Assembly: GCA_023429845.1 (NCBI GenBank)
Contig: JAEZCY010000341.1
Span: 1 to 17,645, forward strand
Direction of reading: 5' to 3'
Origin: Acidobacteriota bacterium
GTDB lineage: Bacteria > Acidobacteriota > Vicinamibacteria > Vicinamibacterales > Vicinamibacteraceae
DNA: 17,645 bases
The position numbers were made by a program, and so were the translations under genes. The notes beneath the pieces were generated by a model, which saw only the letters and a list, made by a program, of their open reading frames with translations, was not told the origin of the DNA and made no database searches. Within the stretch, counting starts at the first letter, position 1; the number at the start of each line of letters is the position of its first letter. Shown here in pieces: positions 8,531 to 15,387 of this stretch.

Positions 8531-10567
8531 TCACGGCTCCGATGTCTCCGCGCCCTTCAGGCCCTGAAGCGCCTGGGCCAGGTGCGCAAGCCGGACGAAC
8601 TCGGCACGCCAGCCACCCGGGTCGGCGCCGATGCTCGCCTCGGCTCGACGGGCCGCCCCTGCGAGCGTTGCTCCTGACGCGAGCGGATCGCGCCGCAGTG
8701 CCAGCGCGACCTCCGCGACCGCCGAGGCAAACGCCGTGTCCACATCGGCGGTGATCGCGGCGCGCGAGACGGCATGGGTGCCGAGGACGCTCCTGTCGCC
8801 GTCTGGCAGCTTGTGACGCACGCTCACGGTGGCGATCTCGTCGTCGTGACCGGACCGGGCAGCGGCCGGCTGCCGATATCGCATGGAGGCGACGCCGGCG
8901 AGACTGCCCATGGCCGCGGGCGGCACGATCTCGTACAGGGCCGTCACCGTGCGCCCTGCGCCGATCTCACCGGCGTCCCTGGCATCGTCGATGAAATCCT
9001 CGGTCTGCAGCGCTCGGTTCTCGTACCCCACGAGGCGGTAAGCGCCGACGTGGCGCGGGTTGAACTCGACCTGCAGCTTCACGTCCTTGGCGATCGTGAC
9101 GAGCGTGGCGCCGACCTGCTCCACGAGCACGCGCCGCGCCTCCTGCAGCGAATCGACGTACGCGTAGTTGCCGTTGCCGCGATCGGCAAGCTGCTCGAGC
9201 GTGGCGTCCTTCAGGTTGCCGCGGCCGACGCCGAGCACCGACAGGAACACGCCCTTCTGCCGCTCGTCCTCGATGAGGCGCGTCAGATCGTCGAGGCTCG
9301 TCATGCCGACGTTGAAGTCGCCGTCGGTGGCCAGCACGACGCGGTTCACGCCACCCGTGATGAAGCCTGCGCGCGCGGTGCCGTATGCGAGCTGGATGCC
9401 TCCGGCGCCGTTCGTCGATCCGCCGGCCTCGAGCCCCTGCAGCGCCTCGTGGATGCGCGCCTTCTGATCGCCGGGCGTCGGCGGGAGGACCAGGCCCGAG
9501 CGCCCGGCATAGACGACGAGCGCGATGCGATCGCGCGCGGTGAGCTGGTCGGTGAGCATCCGCAGGGCCGTCCTGACCAGCGGCAGGCGATCGCTGGACA
9601 TCATCGAGCCGGACACGTCCACGAGGAACACGAGGTTGCGTGCGGGTGGTGCGTCCGTCGGCACTGCGCGGCCACGCACGCCGATGCGCAGCAGCTGATG
9701 CGCGCTGTTCCAGGGACAAGCGGTGAGCGCCGTACTCACACCGAAGGCGTCACCGCCCTGCGGGCCCGGATACGCGTACGGGAAGTAGTTCACCCACTCC
9801 TCGACACGCACGGCGTCGGGCGGCGGCAGTTCGCCTTCCATGAGGAAGCGGCGGGCGTTCGAGTACGACGCGGTATCCACGTCGACGCTGAACGTCGAGA
9901 GCGGCGCGTCGGCAACGCGCCGATACCCCGACGGGTCGACACGGGCATACGCGTCCATCGACGTGGGAGGCCCTGTCGGCACGTGGTGCCGGAACTGCGG
10001 GGACTGCACCGCGGCATTGCCGACTGCTCGCGCGCGCAACGCCTCGGACGCGAGTGGAGCGCCCAACGTCGTCGCGGCGGTCGAGGAGTCGACCGGCTGC
10101 GGTGCCACACCGGCGGTTACGGCGTGCCCCAGCAGCGACGTGTCGGGCTGCACCACCAGCGTCGTCGTCTTGCCCGGACGCACCGATGCCGGCGTGCTGA
10201 ACTCGAGCGCTCCGCGACGGACGATCACCGTCAATTCACCGGCGGGCACGCGGTCCATCACGAACATGGCACGCGCATCAGTGAGGGCGAGACCGCGCCA
10301 ACCGCTTGCCGGGTGCAGGGCGTCCACCACCGCGCCCGTTAGCGGCCGGCCGGCCGCGTCTCGCACTTCGCCCTTCAACGTTCCGGCTGCATCGGCGGGT
10401 CGCGCGGGGCCGCCTTGCGCGTTGGTGCTCGTGTAGCGCGGCGGCGTTCGCTGAACGTGCGGAGGAGTGAGTCGCGGGACCTGCGGGGACACGCGTGTCG
10501 GCATCGCAGCGACGGTCACCATCGCGAGTATCGCGACGATGCCGCCGGCAATCAGCGGACGAACCAT
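8531..10567 (-). CDS. YfbK-like von Willebrand factor A protein with N-terminal carboxypeptidase-regulatory domain
   Basis: A 678-residue exported or membrane-anchored protein with no predicted catalytic site. ATG 10567 is secure: AGGAGG sits 5 bases upstream (10578-10573). Residues 5-22 form a hydrophobic signal or anchor. Residues about 62-145 are a CarboxypepD_reg beta-sandwich (GTLKGEVRDAAGRPLTGAVV). After a Pro/Ala-rich linker comes the VWF-A N-terminal region (FSVDVDTASYSNARRFL, VEEWVNYFPYAYPGPQGG), then the VWA domain with a complete MIDAS metal site: D317, S319, S321 (DVSGSMM), T385 (GGSTNGAGG) and D415 (ATDGDFN). The C-terminal third fits the DUF3520 region of YfbK-type proteins. MIDAS domains bind a divalent metal and protein partners. 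The CarboxypepD_reg module is common in TonB-linked systems and here probably adds a second binding surface. The gene lies between SCO1 and the tricorn gene, about 100 bases from the latter. Confidence 0.92.
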   Translation of the reverse strand: MVRPLIAGGIVAILAMVTVAAMPTRVSPQVPRLTPPHVQRTPPRYTSTNAQGGPARPADAAGTLKGEVRDAAGRPLTGAVVDALHPASGWRGLALTDARAMFVMDRVPAGELTVIVRRGALEFSTPASVRPGKTTTLVVQPDTSLLGHAVTAGVAPQPVDSSTAATTLGAPLASEALRARAVGNAAVQSPQFRHHVPTGPPTSMDAYARVDPSGYRRVADAPLSTFSVDVDTASYSNARRFLMEGELPPPDAVRVEEWVNYFPYAYPGPQGGDAFGVSTALTACPWNSAHQLLRIGVRGRAVPTDAPPARNLVFLVDVSGSMMSSDRLPLVRTALRMLTDQLTARDRIALVVYAGRSGLVLPPTPGDQKARIHEALQGLEAGGSTNGAGGIQLAYGTARAGFITGGVNRVVLATDGDFNVGMTSLDDLTRLIEDERQKGVFLSVLGVGRGNLKDATLEQLADRGNGNYAYVDSLQEARRVLVEQVGATLVTIAKDVKLQVEFNPRHVGAYRLVGYENRALQTEDFIDDARDAGEIGAGRTVTALYEIVPPAAMGSLAGVASMRYRQPAAARSGHDDEIATVSVRHKLPDGDRSVLGTHAVSRAAITADVDTAFASAVAEVALALRRDPLASGATLAGAARRAEASIGADPGGWRAEFVRLAHLAQALQGLKGAETSEP

Positions 10568-10640
10568 GAACGCCTCCTGTGGGGAACCTGCCTGGAAGCG
10601 TTAGACAGCACGGACTCGTGTTTGGCCGCCACCACACGTC

Positions 10641-10732
10641 AGGTAGGGACCGCTGTCCCAGCGGTCCGTCTGCTCCTGTCCCAGCGGTCCGTCTGCTCCT
10701 GCGCCAGCGGTCCGGGACGGCCGTCCCTACCT
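10641..10732. repeat. Palindromic repeat element with 23-base tandem units
   Basis: A 92-base structure fills the gap between the SCO1 and VWA genes. Its ends are a perfect 10-base inverted repeat, AGGTAGGGAC (10641-10650) and GTCCCTACCT (10723-10732). Inside are two exact 23-base copies (from 10654 and 10677; core CCAGCGGTCCGTCTGCTCC) and a partial third from 10700. Two internal hairpins are visible: GGACCGCTG/CAGCGGTCC with a 3-base loop at 10647-10667, and a perfect 14-base palindrome GGGACGGCCGTCCC at 10714-10727. The right arm overlaps the SCO1 stop codon by 2 bases. There is no T-tract, so it is not a standard intrinsic terminator. It looks like a dispersed REP-type element. Confidence 0.75.
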
Positions 10733-11612
10733 AATCCGGCAATAGCGACATCAACTGGTTGGTCGTCCAGTCGTTGCCCCGCAATACGCCGACGACGCGG
10801 CCTTCACCATCGACGACCGCGGTTCTGAGACCGTGGACGATCTCCGTGCCTTCCTCTTCGTACGCGAGTCCGAAGAACGACGCCCAGACGCCCACCTGCT
10901 GCGGCGTGCCCGTGAGGAGCGACCAGTGGGCAAACGGGGCGTCACCATCGGCCTTGATGTGCGTGCGGCCATACGCCGCGAGCACCGGCGGCGTGTCGTG
11001 GGCGGGGTCGATCGAGATCGCGAGCATGTGGACCTCGCCGCGCCGTCCCGCCTTGTGCAGACGCGCAGCCACCTCGTCCAGGCGCGACATCATCAGCGGG
11101 CAATAGTCCGGCAGCGGGCACCGCGTGTAGATGAACGTGACCACGAGATCGCGGCCGATGAAATCCTTCGCCGTGACCTCGCGGCCCGCCTGGTCCCGCA
11201 GCGGCCCGGCGGGCAACGGTGTGCCGGGCGCCGGGCCGAGACCGGTGTCGCCGGGCGCGCTCGTCGGGTCGCCCTCGGGAGGCTTCGTCAACGACGTGCC
11301 CTCGATCCACGACCGTGCCCCATCGACGACGAGCGTGCCGGTCAGGCGGTCGCCCGGCGCGGCCACCTTGACGGCCCAATCCTCCTTGAGCGCGAAGCTC
11401 ATGGTCATGGCGTCCATGAAGCCCGGAATCTCGTCGTGCGCAACGGAGACGCGGCGTCCGTCGGCGCTGGCCGCCTGCACCACGCCGCTGATGGGATACC
11501 TTGCGGCCGCCGCCGACGCTTCATACGCCGCCGACTGACCCGCATCCCGCTGGCACCCCGCCGCGGCCGACAGAGTGGCTGCCATCACGAGGCCAAACGC
11601 ACGCTTACGCAT
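10731..11612 (-). CDS. SCO1/SenC lipoprotein with N-terminal CusF-like copper-binding domain
   Basis: A 293-residue exported copper chaperone fusion. The N-terminus is a lipoprotein signal (LSAAAGC, C20 lipidated). Residues about 38-108 match the CusF/CopB-like copper-binding fold (YPISGVVQAAS, IPGFMDAMTMSF, the Met-rich loop that binds copper). Residues about 130-290 are the thioredoxin-like SCO domain: the copper-binding CPLPDYCP motif gives C165 and C171, and the third ligand is H260 in IVHGLRTAVVD. SCO proteins load the CuA site of cytochrome c oxidase or reduce its cysteines, working at the outer face of the inner membrane. Putting a second copper domain in the same chain suggests it can collect and hand over copper on its own. 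No oxidase gene lies in this window. The start is the first ATG, with only a weak AAGGG upstream. Confidence 0.93.
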   Translation of the reverse strand: MRKRAFGLVMAATLSAAAGCQRDAGQSAAYEASAAAARYPISGVVQAASADGRRVSVAHDEIPGFMDAMTMSFALKEDWAVKVAAPGDRLTGTLVVDGARSWIEGTSLTKPPEGDPTSAPGDTGLGPAPGTPLPAGPLRDQAGREVTAKDFIGRDLVVTFIYTRCPLPDYCPLMMSRLDEVAARLHKAGRRGEVHMLAISIDPAHDTPPVLAAYGRTHIKADGDAPFAHWSLLTGTPQQVGVWASFFGLAYEEEGTEIVHGLRTAVVDGEGRVVGVLRGNDWTTNQLMSLLPD

Positions 11613-11682
11613 TCACGACACCCTTGCCTTCCACCATCATGTTGAGCTTGCGCAATGCTGCGCGGGACAGAATGATCTGCAG

Positions 11683-12897
11683 ATGAGCGACTTCTACCAG
11701 GTCGGGGTCTTCACGACGATTCACAACCTCGGCACGCCGGAGGCGCTCGAACGCCTCGAGGCCGAACTCGTCGTGCACACGCGCACCCGCCCGACCGCGC
11801 TGCTCCTGCCCGCCCTGTACTCGGAATTCGAGGGGCCGGCGATGCCGCGCATCATCGAGGAGTTGACGCGCGTGCCCTACCTCAAGCGCATCGTCGTGTC
11901 GCTCGACCGCGCGGACCGCGCGCAGTACGACGCGGCGCGGCGGGCATTCGACGGCTTCTCCACGCCCGTGACCGTCGTGTGGCACGACGGGCCCCGCCTC
12001 CAGGCCCTTTACAAGGATATCCGCGGCGCGGACCTTCCGATCGGCGAGCAGGGCAAGGGCCGCTCATGCTGGATGACGTACGGGTACCTGCTGGGCGAGG
12101 CGGACTGCGACGTGATCGCCCTGCACGATACCGACATCACGACCTACGACCGCTCGCTGCTCGCGCGGCTCTGCTACCCGGTGGCCAATCCCACGCTCGG
12201 GTACATGTTCTCGAAGGGCTTCTACCCGCGCGTCGGCAACAACCGCATGCACGGTCGTGTGACCCGGCTCCTGATGACCCCGGTGATTCGCAGCCTCTCG
12301 AAGATCGTCGGGCCGCAGCCGCTGCTGGCATACATGGACAGCTTCCGCTACGTGCTGGCCGGCGAGTTCGCCATGGACATGGACCTCGTGCGCAACGTCC
12401 GGATCCCCGGCGACTGGGGTCTCGAGGTCGGCATGCTCGGCGAGGTCTACCGCAACACGTCGCTGCGCCGCATCTGCCAGGTCGGCATCGCCGATCGCTA
12501 CGATCACAAGCATCAGCACGTGTCGGCCGATGACGCCACCGCCGGGTTGATGAAGATGACCGTGGACATCTGCAAGTCGCTGTTCCGTCAACTCGCCGCC
12601 GAAGGCGTCGAGCTCTCGGGCGGCGCGTTCCGCACGCTGGAGGCGACGTACGTGCGCACGGCGGAGGACACGCTCCTGCGCTTCCACCACGACGCGATGC
12701 TGAACGGGCTCGAGTTCGACCGCCACGCCGAGGAAAGCGCCGTCGAAGCATTCGCACGCGGCGTGCAGATCGCCAGCAAGCAGTTCCTCGAAGATCCGCT
12801 CGGCGTGCCGCTGATTCCCAACTGGAACCGCGTCGTGGCCGCGATTCCGGACATCTTCCTGAGGCTGCGCGATGCGGTCCGGGAGGACAACGCGTAG
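11683..12897 (+). CDS. Glycosyltransferase, glucosyl-3-phosphoglycerate synthase type
   Basis: A 404-residue GT-A glycosyltransferase. The start ATG 11683 is chosen because upstream frame extension would overlap the SCO1 gene; no strong ribosome-binding site is seen. The fold is clear: beta-strand TALLLPALYSEFEGPAM, LKRIVVSLDRADRA, a basic PIGEQGKGR donor loop, the metal-binding DTD at 149-151 (ALHDTDITTYDR), and a later His-rich patch DHKHQH at 274-279, where GpgS-type enzymes place a metal histidine. This set matches enzymes that put glucose (or mannose) on 3-phosphoglycerate or a similar acceptor, cytoplasmic. The donor and acceptor are not proven. It converges on a HAD phosphatase of the matching type 56 bases away, which strongly suggests a two-step compatible-solute pathway. 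It is divergent from SCO1, separated by only 70 bases. Confidence 0.85.
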   Translation: MSDFYQVGVFTTIHNLGTPEALERLEAELVVHTRTRPTALLLPALYSEFEGPAMPRIIEELTRVPYLKRIVVSLDRADRAQYDAARRAFDGFSTPVTVVWHDGPRLQALYKDIRGADLPIGEQGKGRSCWMTYGYLLGEADCDVIALHDTDITTYDRSLLARLCYPVANPTLGYMFSKGFYPRVGNNRMHGRVTRLLMTPVIRSLSKIVGPQPLLAYMDSFRYVLAGEFAMDMDLVRNVRIPGDWGLEVGMLGEVYRNTSLRRICQVGIADRYDHKHQHVSADDATAGLMKMTVDICKSLFRQLAAEGVELSGGAFRTLEATYVRTAEDTLLRFHHDAMLNGLEFDRHAEESAVEAFARGVQIASKQFLEDPLGVPLIPNWNRVVAAIPDIFLRLRDAVREDNA

Positions 12898-12908
12898 AAC
12901 CGGAGCTC

Positions 12909-12940
12909 GGGATTCGGGATTCGGGATTCGGGAAGCGGGG
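12909..12940 (+). repeat. Heptamer array GGGATTC with G-quadruplex pattern, just after a stop codon
   Basis: Three exact tandem copies of GGGATTC (12909-12929) followed by GGGAAGC and GGGG. The G-runs are spaced by 4 bases each (loops ATTC, ATTC, ATTC, AAGC), which fits the G3+N1-7 quadruplex rule with five tracts. It starts 11 bases after the glycosyltransferase stop and lies in the 56-base gap to the convergent phosphatase gene. No stem-loop terminator is visible in this gap, so this may be the only structured element there. Confidence 0.7.
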
Positions 12941-12953
12941 ACGTGGTGACGGT

Positions 12954-13754
12954 TCAGGCTTCGCTGAGCCAGTCGAGCACGGCTGCGCACCATCCCGCGG
13001 GTCCGGGGTGAGGCGCGTGACGCCCGTGCGGCACCGCGGCCACGACGTCGGCGTGCAGCCCGGTCGGCTGCGGCACCACCACCGCGTCGTCTGCCGCGAG
13101 TAACAGCGCGATGTCGTTCGGTGCGTCGCCGAGCCCGAGCACGCGCGTGACCTGCGGGCACGTGGCGCGCACCATCCGCACCGCGCGGCCCTTGTCGGAC
13201 GCGCCGGTCAGGTGGAAGAACCGGCCGCCGCGCGTGACCCGCGCCCCGAGGCGGCGGGCCGCGAGGTCGAAGGCGGACAGGTCGCCGCCGTTCGCGCACA
13301 CGAACGGTTCGGAGTACTGGCGCTGCCGCGCCAGGCCGGCGACCGCGAGCGGCAACCCTGTCCGCTCGGCCACCTCCGCATCCGTCATCGCCGAGAACCC
13401 CCGCAAGGTCGTATGCGTCGCGCTGGCGAGGCGCGGCAGGAGTGGACGCAGCTCCGCCGCCGTTGCGCCCAGCACCAGAACACGGCCACCGTCCCTGCCC
13501 TCCACGGCGTTCTCCGGGATCGACGCCCAGCCAGGCGGAAACCACACGGCCCCGCCGTTCTCGACGATGAGGGGGGCGGGCGCGACGGAGAGGGTGCGCG
13601 CCAGCGTCGACATCTCCGCAAGCGTCTTGCTGCTGCACAGCACAACGGGCACCTGCGCGCGCGCCGCGGCCTCGAGGGCAGGACGTGCAGCCTCGGCGGA
13701 ATACGTGTCGTGGTCGATGAGGGTGCCGTCGAGGTCGGTGACGATGAGGCGCAC
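12954..13754 (-). CDS. HAD-IIB phosphatase, mannosyl/glucosyl-3-phosphoglycerate phosphatase type
   Basis: A 266-residue cytoplasmic HAD-superfamily phosphatase. Motif I is DLDGTLID, with nucleophile D7 and general acid D9; motif II is VVLCSSKT; the lysine is in TGASDKGRAV; and motif IV is GLGDAPNDIALL. SKT plus the type IIB cap, and IVENGGAVWFP, are typical of mannosyl-3-phosphoglycerate phosphatases, which remove phosphate to give mannosylglycerate or, in close relatives, glucosylglycerate. The start is GTG at 13754: it opens directly on motif I and leaves no room for a ribosome-binding site, because a heptamer repeat array touches it. The gene is convergent with the glycosyltransferase, so the two likely serve one pathway from separate promoters. 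Sugar specificity is undetermined. Confidence 0.86.
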   Translation of the reverse strand: MRLIVTDLDGTLIDHDTYSAEAARPALEAAARAQVPVVLCSSKTLAEMSTLARTLSVAPAPLIVENGGAVWFPPGWASIPENAVEGRDGGRVLVLGATAAELRPLLPRLASATHTTLRGFSAMTDAEVAERTGLPLAVAGLARQRQYSEPFVCANGGDLSAFDLAARRLGARVTRGGRFFHLTGASDKGRAVRMVRATCPQVTRVLGLGDAPNDIALLLAADDAVVVPQPTGLHADVVAAVPHGRHAPHPGPAGWCAAVLDWLSEA

Positions 13755-13829
13755 GGCTACAGGCTACAGGCTGCAGGCTGCAGGCTGCAGGCTGCAGGCT
13801 GCAGGGTCAGCCTACGGCCTACAGCCTAC
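13755..13829. repeat. Heptamer repeat array with inverted copies
   Basis: Seven tandem 7-mers lie at 13755-13803: two GGCTACA and five GGCTGCA. After a 5-base break come three 7-mers in the opposite orientation, AGCCTAC, GGCCTAC and AGCCTAC, at 13809-13829. The two parts can pair imperfectly. The array touches the GTG start codon of the phosphatase, so it forms that gene's 5' leader, and it fills about half of the divergent gap to the aldehyde dehydrogenase. Regular 7-base periodicity is similar in kind to the heptanucleotide STRR repeats known from cyanobacteria, without any claim of relation. Confidence 0.8.
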
Positions 13830-13871
13830 GTACCGTACGCCGTTGGCCCGCTTCCGCATTAGGCTAGTGCG

Positions 13872-15317
13872 ATGTCCGCCTACCTCAATCTCATCGCCGG
13901 ACGCTGGCAGCCCTCGGCCACCGGACGCACGTTCGAGAACCGGAACCCTGCCGACGTCGATGATCTCGTCGGTACCTTTCCCGAGTCGGCGGGGCGCGAC
14001 GTGGCTGATGCCGTCGCCGCGGCAGCCGCGGCGCAGCCGGCGTGGGCCGCAACGCCGGCCCCCAAGCGCGGCGACGTGCTCTTCCGCGCCGCCAATCTCC
14101 TGGAGGCACGCGCCGACGAGATTGCGCGCGAGATGACGCGCGAGGAAGGGAAGACCGTTCCGGAGGCGCGCGGCGAGGTCGGGCGCACCGTCAACATCCT
14201 GCGCTACTACGGCGGTGAAGGCGCGCGGCTCTTCGGTCGGGTCATCCCCTCCGAGCGCGATCGCGTGTTCATGCACACCCTGCGCTCTCCGCTTGGTGTC
14301 GTCGGCGCGATCACGCCATGGAACTTCCCCATCGCCATCCCCGCCTGGAAGGCATGCCCGGCGCTGATCAGCGGCAACGCCCTGGTGCTCAAGCCATCCG
14401 AGCTCGCACCGCTCTGCGCCACGCGGCTGGCGGAGATCCTGGTCGAAGCTGGGCTGCCGCCCGGCGTGCTCAACGTCGTGCATGGAGGCGGCGACGCCGG
14501 AAGCGCCCTCGTCGCGCACGAGCAGGTGCGTGCGATCTCGTTCACCGGATCGGAATCGACCGGCAGCAGGGTTGCCGAGGTGTGCGGCAAGCGCAAGGCA
14601 CGCGTCCAGCTCGAGATGGGTGGCAAGAACCCGACCATCGTCCTCGCCGACGCTGACCTGGACGAAGCTGCGGCCATCGTGCTGAATGCGGCGTTCGGCG
14701 CCACGGGCCAGCGCTGCACCGCGACGTCGCGGGCCATCGTCGAGCGCTCGGTCGCCGGGGCGTTCGCCGAGAAGGTCGCGGTCAAGACGCGTGCGATGCG
14801 CGTCGGCCGCGGCGACGAGAGCGGCGTGGAGGTCGGCCCCAGCATCGACGCACGTCATGCCGACCGCGTCGTGCAGGAGGTGGCGGCAGCGAGCAGCGCC
14901 GGGGCGCGTGTCCTCACCGGAGGCAATCGCCTCACCGAGGGCACACTCGCTCGCGGTCACTTCGTCGCGCCGACGGTGCTGGCCGACGTGACTCCGCAAA
15001 TGACCATCGCCCAGGAAGAGGTGTTCGGTCCCGTCGTCGCGCTGCTGGCAGCCGATGACTTCGAACACGCGATGACCATCGCCAACGACGTGCGGTACGG
15101 GCTGTCCGCCACGATCTGCACGCGGTCGCTCTCGCACGCGCTGCAGTTCGCCCAGCGCATCGAGGCCGGGCTCGTGATGGTGAACCTGCCGTCGGCAGGC
15201 GTCGAGTATCAGGTCGCGTTCGGCGGGTCCAAGGCGAGCTCGCTCGGCCCGCGCGAGCAGGGCCCCGAAGCGATCGACTTCTACACGACGCTCAAGACGG
15301 TGTACATGAAGTATTGA
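13872..15317 (+). CDS. Aldehyde dehydrogenase, alpha-ketoglutaric semialdehyde dehydrogenase type
   Basis: A 481-residue NAD(P)-dependent aldehyde dehydrogenase of normal length. Catalytic residues are in place: general base E248 (VQLEMGGKNP) and nucleophile C282 (GQRCTATSR), with the cofactor motifs TPWNFPIAIPAWK, LKPSELAP and FTGSESTG. The C-terminus, NLPSAGVEYQVAFGGSKAS then GPREQGPEAIDFY, is the signature of enzymes that oxidise 2,5-dioxopentanoate (alpha-ketoglutaric semialdehyde) to 2-oxoglutarate, at the end of glucarate, galactarate, arabinose or hydroxyproline breakdown. Other genes of those pathways are not in the window, so the substrate is an inference from family signature. ATG 13872 begins with the usual LNLIAGRW N-terminus; only a weak AGG precedes it. 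It is divergent from the phosphatase and is followed 70 bases later by the DUF885 gene. Confidence 0.93.
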   Translation: MSAYLNLIAGRWQPSATGRTFENRNPADVDDLVGTFPESAGRDVADAVAAAAAAQPAWAATPAPKRGDVLFRAANLLEARADEIAREMTREEGKTVPEARGEVGRTVNILRYYGGEGARLFGRVIPSERDRVFMHTLRSPLGVVGAITPWNFPIAIPAWKACPALISGNALVLKPSELAPLCATRLAEILVEAGLPPGVLNVVHGGGDAGSALVAHEQVRAISFTGSESTGSRVAEVCGKRKARVQLEMGGKNPTIVLADADLDEAAAIVLNAAFGATGQRCTATSRAIVERSVAGAFAEKVAVKTRAMRVGRGDESGVEVGPSIDARHADRVVQEVAAASSAGARVLTGGNRLTEGTLARGHFVAPTVLADVTPQMTIAQEEVFGPVVALLAADDFEHAMTIANDVRYGLSATICTRSLSHALQFAQRIEAGLVMVNLPSAGVEYQVAFGGSKASSLGPREQGPEAIDFYTTLKTVYMKY

Positions 15318-15347
15318 GGGGATTCGGGCTTGGGTTCCGGGTTTGGG
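15318..15347 (+). repeat. G-tract array with G-quadruplex pattern, directly after the ALDH stop
   Basis: Five G-runs (15318, 15326, 15332, 15339 and 15345) of 3-4 bases are separated by ATTC, CTT, TTCC and TTT, fitting the G3+N1-7 quadruplex rule. It begins at the base after the TGA of the aldehyde dehydrogenase gene. An imperfect version of the GGGATTC heptamer opens it. A 7-base inverted repeat, GGATTCG (15320-15326) and CGAATCC (15352-15358), encloses the remaining tracts. It lies in the 70-base gap before the DUF885 gene. Confidence 0.6.
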
Positions 15348-15387
15348 CCGGCGAATCCAGGGCCTCGGATTGAGGATCGGGAGTCAC

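Noticed and set aside
10641..10732. Intrinsic terminator for the SCO1 gene
   Set aside because: Hairpins are strong but no T-tract follows on either strand, and the tandem 23-base units and terminal inverted repeats fit a repeat element better.
11575..11682. Upstream start for the glycosyltransferase at 11575
   Set aside because: It would overlap the start of the divergent SCO1 gene and adds 36 residues unlike the family.
13755..13829. Possible CRISPR array
   Set aside because: Units are 7 bases with no spacers, and no cas gene is present.
13812..15137. Long open minus-strand frame opposite the aldehyde dehydrogenase gene (about 440 codons)
   Set aside because: The plus strand has a complete enzyme with catalytic E248 and C282; the minus translation is Arg/Asp/His-rich without motifs, a mirror effect of GC-rich codon use.
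15343..15387. Upstream ATG start for the DUF885 protein at 15343
   Set aside because: It would place 15 extra residues before the export signal and lies in the G-tract array; GTG 15388 has GGGAG 4 bases upstream.
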